Shown here piece after piece: positions 57,361 through 64,000 of a DNA stretch of 64,000 nt. Position 1 is the first letter of the stretch. Each line of letters opens with the position of its first letter. The notes under the pieces were generated by a model, which saw nothing but the letters and a program-made list of their open reading frames with translations, ran no database searches and was not told the origin of the DNA. The translations under genes were made by a program, and so were the position numbers. The stretch comes from Oreohelix idahoensis (taxonomy: Eukaryota > Mollusca > Gastropoda > Stylommatophora > Oreohelicidae), in the NCBI GenBank assembly GCA_024509875.1, contig JAMPIV010003417.1:1-64000 (forward strand), written 5' to 3'.

Positions 57361-57487
57361 AACTCCGCCAATGCCGGTCCCAAGCCCGGATGAAAAAGGA
57401 GGAGGGCGGCCTGCATGGAGGCCGTAAGGAGGCAGCCCCTCCACCATGCAAAGGCACAACAGGCCAATCACCTGTTTGCTTTAAATC
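57361..57487 (+). promoter_or_regulatory. LINE L1 5' leader with hairpins
   Basis: Contains ccggtcccaagcccgg (ccgg/ccgg hairpin, 57374-57389) and a perfect 6-bp stem cggcct/aggccg (57407-57412, 57419-57424) followed by gtaagg. Some RTE-type LINEs carry HDV-like self-cleaving ribozymes at this position, but I could not assemble the full double pseudoknot by eye. Confidence 0.3.
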
Positions 57488-60400
57488 ATGATTACGCGAA
57501 CTACAAGAGAGAAAACCGGACTGATTCTAAAGGCGACGAACTGGAACGGACTACGGACTACGACTTATGGAACTTGGAACACAAGAAGTATAAATGGGAA
57601 GGAAGAGGAGCTGGTGGAAGAGATGAGGAAAGCAAAACTAGAAATCCTGGCTATAACGGAAACGAAGAAAAAAGGACAAGGAGTCATGGATCTCGATGGC
57701 AACACGTTGCTCTACAGTGGTGTACCCATATCTGAAAGGGCTAAAGGGGGCGTGGGTTGCATTGTGGCCCAAAATCAAAAAGATAGTATCAAGGGATGGA
57801 ACTTTGTCTCGGAGCGCATTATGGTTGTAAAACTAAAAGAAGGAGAAACCATAGTCAACCTGGTCATAGTGTATGGGCCAAATGAGGATGAGAGAGCAGA
57901 AGTCAAGGAGGAATTCTTCGAGTTACTTCAAAGGACAGTGGATGACTACCTAGATGAAGTTATTATGCTCGGAGATTTTAATGCCAGAGTTGGAAATGAC
58001 CATGCTAGATGGGGTGGAGTTATCGGAAGATATGGAGAAGATACTCTCAATGACAATGGAAAGCGACTCCTTAGATTCTGCAGTGAGCAGAATCTGATCA
58101 TTACAAACACAAAGTTCCCCCATAAGCGCATACATGCATACACTAGATGTGAACCAACCAAGAATGAGAAGTCAGTGATCGACTATGCCATTGTTCGGAG
58201 AAGCTCATTCAGATATGTCCGAGATGCAAGAGTCTGGAGGGGGCCAGAGATTGGAAGTGATCACTACCTGCTAACAATCAAACGAACAACTGAAAGAGTT
58301 GCTCAGCCTAGGAACTGCCCAACATCACGCAAGAAACCAAGTAAACGAGCAGGAGAAATGAGCATTAGGACCTACAAGCTGAGAGAGCCAGAAATTAAGA
58401 CCAGATATCAGGGACTTATTGCTACAGCAGTGAGCAACACAGAAGAACGACCTGATGACTTGGAAACCCTCTGGAATAAATTCAAGGATATCATAAAGAC
58501 AGCTGCTGCAGAAGCATGCGGTGAAGTCCGACTTTTGAACCAGAGAAAGAGGACACCTTGGTGGACAGAGGAAGTCAAAGAGAAAATAAGAGAGAAGAAA
58601 ATGGCATGGAAACAATACTTAGGAGCTAAAAACACAACAGGACAAATGGAAAAATATAGAGAATATGTGACACTCAGAACAGAAGCAAAGAACAAAGTGC
58701 TAGCAGCAAAACAGAAGTCCTGGGAAGAATTTGGAGAAAAGCTAGAAAAAGATGCACAAGAAAACCAGAAATTGTTCTATAAGACCCTAAAGAACATGAG
58801 GAAAGAAAAACAATGCCCTCTCAAATTTATAAAGGACAAGCAAGGCAAATTGCTTACTGCCCCGAAGGAAGTAATGGAAAGATGGAAAGAATATTTCTCA
58901 GAACTCCTGGATGGTGAGCATGATGAAGCATCAGAAATGATAACCACTGACACAGAAGAGGAAACCAATGATGGTGAAGATGACATAAATATGGAAGAAC
59001 TGAGGGCAGCACTAGAGAAAATCAAGATGGGCAAAGCAGCAGGGCATGATGGTATAACACCAGAAATGGTTAAGTACATGGGAGCATCAGGCGACCTATT
59101 ACTCTTAAAGGTCCTACAGGCAGCATGGTGCAACAAGACCATACCAAAGGATTGGGAGCTTGCCATCATTACACCAATTTTCAAAAAGGGTGACAATCGA
59201 CAATGTGGAAACCATAGAGGCATATCCCTTCTCAGTGTCCCTGGTAAAATCTACTCTAGAATCCTAGAGCAGAGACTCCTACGCCTAGCTGAGCCACAAT
59301 TGGATGAGGTCCAGTGCGGATTCCGAGCAAACCGAAGTACTCAAGACCTAATCTTCACACTCAGACAGCTGAGTGAAAAGGCCCTTGAGTATAAGAGTGA
59401 GATCCATCTTTGTTTCATAGATCTGGAAAAGGCGTTTGACAGGGTCCCCTGGAGCAAACTTTGGGACTGTTTGGCAAGGAAGAATATTCCAGCACCTCTG
59501 ATTCATGCTATACAGAGCTTCTACAAGTCTTGCAGAAATTATGTGAGGACAGCAAACCATAAGTCAGAAGAGTTCAGGACCACCACTGGTGTAAGACAAG
59601 GTGATATCCTATCACCTTACCTCTTCATACTCCTTATGGACGATGTCATCAAGGCATGTAAGGAGAGAACAAGAAAGTATTCAGTGGGGTACTGGAAGAT
59701 GAGACAGGTCTATATTTCGGAGCTGGCATTTGCTGATGATGTTGCCCTGATTGCTAAATCAGAGGCACATCTCCAATCCAACCTGCAAGTCTGGAAGGAA
59801 GAGCTGGAGAAGAGAGGGATGGTCATAGGCAGCTCTAAAACAAAATCCATGGTGATACCACGAGAAGAAAGAAAACATCAGATTAAGTTGGGAGAACAGG
59901 TCCTGGAGCAGGTCGACCACTTTAAATATCTCGGAGCTATTATAGACCGAAAGGGAGGCATCAAAGAAGAGTTGGCCACTCGAAAAGCAGCGGCTGGGAG
60001 ACTTTTTCAGGCCATAAATCGTGGATTCCTCAGCAAGAAAGAGGTTGGTAAGAAAACGAAGATGGCTGTATACCGCTCCACCTATGTCCCAGTCTTGACA
60101 TATGGATGCGAGTCGTGGGCAATGACTACAACCCACAAAAGCCAGATCCAAACCTCAGAAATGAGGTATCTGAGGAAAGTGGTTGAAGTAACAAGAAGAG
60201 ACATGGTCCGCAACCAGACGATCCGTCAAGGCCTAAAATCCCATCCGCTGCAGACCCAAATAGAACAGTCCCAACTAAGATGGTTTGGCCATGTCTGCAG
60301 AATGGGAGAAGATCGGCTACCACGACAAGCATGGGAAACAAAGAGCCAGGGATCCAGACCTCCAGGACGACCCAGAGTCCGCTGGGAGGACAACATTAGA

Positions 60401-60523
60401 CAATCTTTGAAGGACCGAGGACTAGAATGGAACCAGGCCAGGAAGAAGACAGCTGATAGAATGGTCTGGCGCTCTCTCTTCCAAACCTCTACACCTCACG
60501 GTAGAAGGGGAACGACTAAGTAA
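57488..60523 (+). CDS. LINE L1 endonuclease-reverse transcriptase (1011 aa)
   Basis: Residues about 25-245 form an apurinic-type endonuclease: GTWNTRS (Asn), ITETKK (Glu), YGPNED, MLGDFNARVG (Asp, Asn) and the terminal IGSDHYLL (Ser-Asp-His), so all catalytic residues are visible. A basic linker (about 290-500) follows. The reverse transcriptase (about 505-790) has GKAAGHDGITPEM, LAIITPIFKKGD, CGNHRGISLLSV, DLEKAFDRVPW, TTGVRQGDILSPYLF and LAFADDVALI. The C-terminal part has YGCESWAMT, RWFGHVCRMGEDRLPRQAW and RPPGRPRVRWEDNI, typical of RTE-like elements. No stop or frame change interrupts it. The enzyme nicks the target DNA and primes cDNA synthesis there. ATG 57488 is the first in frame after the leader. 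Confidence 0.95.
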   Translation: MITRTTREKTGLILKATNWNGLRTTTYGTWNTRSINGKEEELVEEMRKAKLEILAITETKKKGQGVMDLDGNTLLYSGVPISERAKGGVGCIVAQNQKDSIKGWNFVSERIMVVKLKEGETIVNLVIVYGPNEDERAEVKEEFFELLQRTVDDYLDEVIMLGDFNARVGNDHARWGGVIGRYGEDTLNDNGKRLLRFCSEQNLIITNTKFPHKRIHAYTRCEPTKNEKSVIDYAIVRRSSFRYVRDARVWRGPEIGSDHYLLTIKRTTERVAQPRNCPTSRKKPSKRAGEMSIRTYKLREPEIKTRYQGLIATAVSNTEERPDDLETLWNKFKDIIKTAAAEACGEVRLLNQRKRTPWWTEEVKEKIREKKMAWKQYLGAKNTTGQMEKYREYVTLRTEAKNKVLAAKQKSWEEFGEKLEKDAQENQKLFYKTLKNMRKEKQCPLKFIKDKQGKLLTAPKEVMERWKEYFSELLDGEHDEASEMITTDTEEETNDGEDDINMEELRAALEKIKMGKAAGHDGITPEMVKYMGASGDLLLLKVLQAAWCNKTIPKDWELAIITPIFKKGDNRQCGNHRGISLLSVPGKIYSRILEQRLLRLAEPQLDEVQCGFRANRSTQDLIFTLRQLSEKALEYKSEIHLCFIDLEKAFDRVPWSKLWDCLARKNIPAPLIHAIQSFYKSCRNYVRTANHKSEEFRTTTGVRQGDILSPYLFILLMDDVIKACKERTRKYSVGYWKMRQVYISELAFADDVALIAKSEAHLQSNLQVWKEELEKRGMVIGSSKTKSMVIPREERKHQIKLGEQVLEQVDHFKYLGAIIDRKGGIKEELATRKAAAGRLFQAINRGFLSKKEVGKKTKMAVYRSTYVPVLTYGCESWAMTTTHKSQIQTSEMRYLRKVVEVTRRDMVRNQTIRQGLKSHPLQTQIEQSQLRWFGHVCRMGEDRLPRQAWETKSQGSRPPGRPRVRWEDNIRQSLKDRGLEWNQARKKTADRMVWRSLFQTSTPHGRRGTTK

Positions 60524-60547
60524 GTAAGTTAGTAAGTTATAGTTTAA

Positions 60548-60825
60548 GGGCTAATTGTTTCCAGGTTTTTAAAAAGTTCAGTAATGTTGTACTGTACAAA
60601 GTTGTAAAGGAAATTGAATGAGGATTAATGAAATATTAAATTAGGACCACCAAAAAAAAAAAAAAAAAACTTCTAAAATATCGGCCCTGAACACTGGCCT
60701 TTTGTCACGAGCACCTGGGAAAGTCAACCCTGAATCCTGAGAGGTCATCCTTTGAGAATTAAGATTTTTTGAATTTTCTTTAGTTAGGAGAAACTTTTAG
60801 TTCATAAAGAACGAGAGGTTAGTAT
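60548..60825. other. MAP intron, no feature recognised
   Basis: Intron sequence with an A-run at 60651-60670. Confidence 0.5.
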
Positions 60826-61020
60826 TGTAGCTGTGGCACTGATGCAATGACAGCTGAACATCTGCTGAAAAAGTGCCCAACATGTGAAGAACAGAGATGG
60901 CATATACCACTCCTGGACAAACTCTGTGGAGATACCAACAACCTGAGACTGACCACAGTTTCTTTAAACTTATTCAAATTGACGTCTGAATGTGTACAAA
61001 GAAGAAGAAAAAATGTTTGG
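60826..61020 (+). pseudogene. LINE tail fragment (family L4)
   Basis: Encodes CGTDAMTAEHLLKKCPTCEE and IPLLDKLCGDTNNLRLTTVS, the C-terminal Cys/His segment of a LINE polyprotein, and ends gaagaagaaa. Same family as 8238-8354 and 32580-32815. Confidence 0.75.
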
Positions 61021-61060
61021 CATCTTGAAGCAGATTTTCAAGTCATTCTTAAGATCAGAA

Positions 61061-61160
61061 GTCTGGTTTCCTTTGTTTGTGTCTGGTTTCCTTTGTTTGT
61101 GTCTGGTTTCCTTTGTTTGTGTCTGGTTTCCTTTGTTTGTGTCTGGTTTCCTTTGTTTGT
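61061..61160. repeat. Five copies of a 20-bp unit
   Basis: gtctggtttcctttgtttgt repeated five times exactly. Confidence 0.98.
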
Positions 61161-61289
61161 GTTCAGTTCATGGAAAATTGATGGGGACAAAAAGAGACAG
61201 AGAGAGATAGACGTTGACAAAGTGTGAAGATACTGAACATGTTAAGGTAATGGCATGGGGAAAAGTCAGCAGCAGAATTGGTAAACAGC

Positions 61290-61640
61290 ACTTCATCAAA
61301 TTTTGAACAAGAAATGAGAAGAAGATGCTGGAGATGGATAGGACACACATTGAGAAAACTCGTTGATAGCATTACTAGACAATCCCTGTTCTAGAATCCA
61401 CAGGGTAAGAGAGGAAGAGGAAGAGCAAAGAACACATGGAGAAGAGAACTGGAGACAGACATGACGGGGTTGAAGAAGGAATGGAAAGATCTTGAGCTGA
61501 TGGCACGGGACAGGAAGACTTGGCAGACGTATGTTGAAGGCCTATGCTTCTTTGGGAATTGAAAAGTGAAAGAATATTTCTGATGTTTGTAGAAGCACTA
61601 TGCTCCTTGGGGAGCTAAAGAGTATTGATTGATTGTAGAA
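61290..61640 (+). pseudogene. LINE L2 fragment with (ATTG)n tail
   Basis: Landmarks aagaagatgctggagatgga, acacacattgagaaaactcg, ttgatagcattactagacaa, gatggcacgggacaggaaga, gaaggcctatgcttctttgg, then a partial second end gctccttggggagctaaaga and gattgattg. It lies about 40 bp upstream of a MAP exon. Confidence 0.8.
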
Positions 61641-61678
61641 GCACATCATGTTTTCACTATTTTATTCAACTTTCACAG

Positions 61679-61760
61679 GTGAGAATAGCCAGCAAGAAAC
61701 CAGACTTCACAAACGTAACCAGCAAGGTCGGGTCAAAGGATAAGATGGACCATAAACCAG
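61679..61760 (+). CDS. Tau/MAP2/MAP4-family gene, exon with microtubule-binding repeat 2
   Basis: Acceptor ctattttattcaactttcacag precedes 61679, and the exon enters in phase 0 as required by the previous one. It encodes VRIASKKPDFTNVTSKVGS then KDKMDHKPG. The tau equivalents are the VQI..K.DLSNVQSKCGS and KDN..H.PGGG pattern of repeat 2. The most likely end is CCAG|GTTGGT (donor at 61761), leaving phase 1 within the Pro-Gly-Gly turn. GTTGGT is a poor donor, and a later GTGGTG (61765) is the alternative. The next repeat exon was not found before the window ends. Confidence 0.92.
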
Positions 61761-61870
61761 GTTGGTGGTGTACAATGATGATAATGTTGTTCATGATTTG
61801 TTTGTAAAACTGAAGATGAATAGACGAGTACAAGACAGTCTTCATCATCTTCTTTCTCATTCACTTTTAT

Positions 61871-62350
61871 ATAACCACATCTATTTCTCTTATAAAGTTG
61901 GTTGTCAGTCTGAGACTTCTGTCATGGCTCTTTTATAACTACATCTATTTCTCTTATAAAGTTGGTTGTCAGTCTGAGACTTCTGTCATGGCTCTTTTAT
62001 AACCACATCTATTTCTCTTATAAAGTTGGTTGTCAGTCTGAGACTTCTGTCATGGCTCTTTTATAACTACATCTATTTCTCTTATAAAGTTGGTTGTCAG
62101 TCTGAGACTTCTGTCATGGCTCTTTTATAACTACATCTATTTCTCTTATAAAGTTGGTTGTCAGTCTGAGACTTCTGTCATGGCTCTTTTATAACTACAT
62201 CTATTTCTCTTATAAAGTTGGTTGTCAGTCTGAGACTTCTGTCATGGCTCTTTTATAACTACATCTATTTCTCTTATAAAGTTGGTTGTCAGTCTGAGAC
62301 TTCTGTCATGGCTCTTTTATAACTACATCTATTTCTCTTATGAAGTTGGT
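61871..62350. repeat. About 7.5 copies of a 64-bp unit
   Basis: The unit begins ataaccacatctatttctct and contains gttggttgtcagtctgagac then ttctgtcatggctctttt. Copies are almost identical, so the array is young or homogenised. It begins 110 bp after the MAP exon donor. Confidence 0.98.
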
Positions 62351-62639
62351 TTGTTTGTCTGCAGTGTCTATCATCACCTCAATTTCTCCCTCAGTGGGGT
62401 TGGTGAAAACTGCCATCAGTCTGCTCCTCTAGCGGATTGGACATCCTTAGAGGACATGTTTGACTGTTATCTTGTCTTCCCTACATGTAAACATGCCTGT
62501 GTCTCTCATTTTAAATCACAAAGAGAAACAAAGACCTCATCATTTAAACCAGATTGCTACAGAAACAACCACTGCATGGGTGGCCTGAGGCTCCTTAAGA
62601 TGTGTGACAGTCATGTGAGTGAAAATATGTGAGTGAAAG
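62351..62639. other. MAP intron, no feature recognised
   Basis: The 116-codon frame here starts inside the tandem array and has no recognisable domain; the next MAP repeat is not in it. Confidence 0.4.
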
Positions 62640-63235
62640 TACAAACACATTTACATATTTAGGAGGCATAGTAACACCAGATAGCAAAACAAGCAAAGAT
62701 TATCAGTAGCCAAATGAATAAAGCCAGAACAACCTTCACCAACCTAAACAACATCTGGAAATCCTCCCAGCACAGTACAAACACTAAATTAAAAATATAT
62801 GAGAGCTGCATAATTTCTGTATGATGCAGAATGCTGGAGAGTAACAGAAAAGGAAATGTCTAAAAAATGTCCTCTTTCCACACAACCTGCCTAAGGAAAA
62901 TTCTTTGAATTTTCTGGCCGAACACCATCACCAGCCAAAAACTGTTAACTCAGAGCCATCATCATCATGAGTAGACACTGGAATTGGGTTGACCATATCC
63001 ACAGAAGAGACCCTGACAGCATCACCAGAACTCCCATGCTATAGACTCCAGAAGGAAAGCGAAAGCAAGGACGGCCAAAAGCTCCACCTGGTGGAGAACT
63101 GTGGAGACAGAGATGCTAAGCATGAACCAGAGCTGGGACACCACATGAAGGATGGCTGTTGACCGAGCAAAGTGGAGACAGTTTGTTGCTGCCCTACAAA
63201 ATGCCACTAGATGTGATGGTCACTGATTGCTGTGT
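62640..63235 (+). pseudogene. RTE-like LINE 3' fragment (family L3)
   Basis: Frames in LINE order: TYLGGIVTPDSKTS, then a decayed AW/YG region, then HWNWVDHIHRRDPDSITR and TPEGKRKQGRPK, ending with accctacaaaatgccactag, atgtgatggtcactgattg. Several frame changes and stops. It is related to but distinct from L1 and L2. Confidence 0.8.
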
Positions 63236-64000
63236 GTTGGGTTCTTTTGTGATTGTAGTTGATAGTAACGATATGCTAGTGGTAGATGTATCAATGACTA
63301 GCTTAGACACGCGAATGGTTTCAATGAAAAGTTGTCAAAAGGTTATTCAATCAAATTCCAACGAGTGGTAGGCAATTGGCCAATTCATGACTAGAATCAA
63401 CTCGTTGTTAAAAGTTATTCAGGTTTATTGACGAATGACAAACGGCAATCAACGACACGATCAAGACAAACGATGAGAGCATCATAATTATAGTTACTGT
63501 TGATAATAAAACATTCCTGTAGATTTCTTTATCAATCAAGTCCTTTCTATCCAAGTGACTAGGATTTCCTAACAGTTGTCATTTGAAATACATTACGGTC
63601 ATGTCCGTTAACCTTGTTCCAAGGACGTCTGTAACAGTAAACGGATTCATGCTCATGGATGACGCTTCCATATAATACTTGTTTAAATCCCAGACTTTCT
63701 CCTTACAATAATCTATACAGTTTGATATAATCCATAAAAGTTCTACACGAAAATACAATCAGGTTAGCGACTTCAGTTGACTAACCTCTCCTACAAAATA
63801 TGCCACGACCTTGGCATAGGCATTACAAAAATATCCGATATTCAAGATATGATCAAATAGTTATCCTTTACTCGTAGGACTTCCCACTACGAAATATTTA
63901 CAGTGAAGTAAAGATCTCAACTGTTCCATTCTAGGAATCCAATAACATATGGATTCCCGCTAGAATCCAGTGATGATCATCTGTTCCACTTTATTCATAG
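63236..64000. other. No feature recognised
   Basis: AT-rich DNA to the window edge with no supported gene, RNA or repeat. Confidence 0.4.

Larger units (their letters stand above)
57361..60535 (+). mobile_element. Full-length RTE-like LINE (family L1) with 12-bp target duplication
   Basis: The element starts aactccgccaatgccggtcc, has a 127-bp leader, one intact ORF and a (TAAG)n tail with one variant unit (60519-60535). It is flanked by a perfect 12-bp duplication gttatagtttaa (57349-57360 and 60536-60547). It sits in the MAP intron in the sense orientation. Length, single ORF with endonuclease plus RT, and a short-repeat tail fit the RTE clade. With an intact ORF it may be able to move, if transcribed. 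Confidence 0.95.

Overview
This is a 64 kb stretch of eukaryotic (animal) genome, almost entirely introns, intergenic DNA and transposable elements. There are no operons, ribosome binding sites or other bacterial features. The only host gene I can identify is a tau/MAP2/MAP4-family microtubule-associated protein on the + strand. Three of its exons (53309-53447, 57104-57225, 61679-61760) have matching splice phases and encode a basic Pro/Ser/Thr-rich stretch and the first microtubule-binding repeats. The gene continues past the right edge. Gene style, RTE-like LINEs with short-repeat tails, tRNA-derived SINEs and large minisatellites suggest a lophotrochozoan, most likely a mollusc. That placement is inference from memory, not proof.

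Layout. 1-8.4 kb: LINE fragments, one of them split by a 2.5 kb solo LTR, SINEs, and a 5'-truncated RTE-like LINE with perfect target duplications. 8.4-11.7 kb: dispersed repeats, a degenerate tandem array, and a hAT-like MITE inserted in that array. 11.7-16.2 kb: two consecutive tandem duplications. In the second, the two copies differ by a 385-bp GT...AG segment with exact splice borders. 17.9-18.8 kb: a relic of a widespread uncharacterised animal gene, broken by a SINE and then by an LTR retrotransposon. 18.8-29.2 kb: minus-strand LTR element 1, whose right LTR is strangely C-rich and inflated. 29.2-33.1 kb: unassigned DNA, a SINE, and a LINE tail. 33.1-41.8 kb: minus-strand LTR element 2 with near-identical LTRs, a 5-bp target duplication and a perfect tRNA-Pro primer site. 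42-53 kb: sparse DNA with a perfect 43-bp inverted repeat, a 2.6 kb array of a 33-bp unit, and several microsatellites. 53.3-63.2 kb: the MAP gene, whose introns hold a LINE copy with a nested solo LTR, a full-length LINE with an intact 1011-codon ORF, and four tandem arrays or LINE tails.

The most notable system is the pair of LTR retrotransposons. Both have Ty3/gypsy-type reverse transcriptases, yet integrase precedes reverse transcriptase (Gag-PR-INT-RT-RH, a copia-like order). Their capsids resemble the SCAN domain. Both traits point to the Gmr1-like lineage. The elements are broken mainly by single extra A residues in A-runs, so some breaks may be assembly errors rather than decay. The second notable item is the tandem LTR-like pair at 13.2-16.2 kb, where one copy looks like the precisely spliced version of the other.
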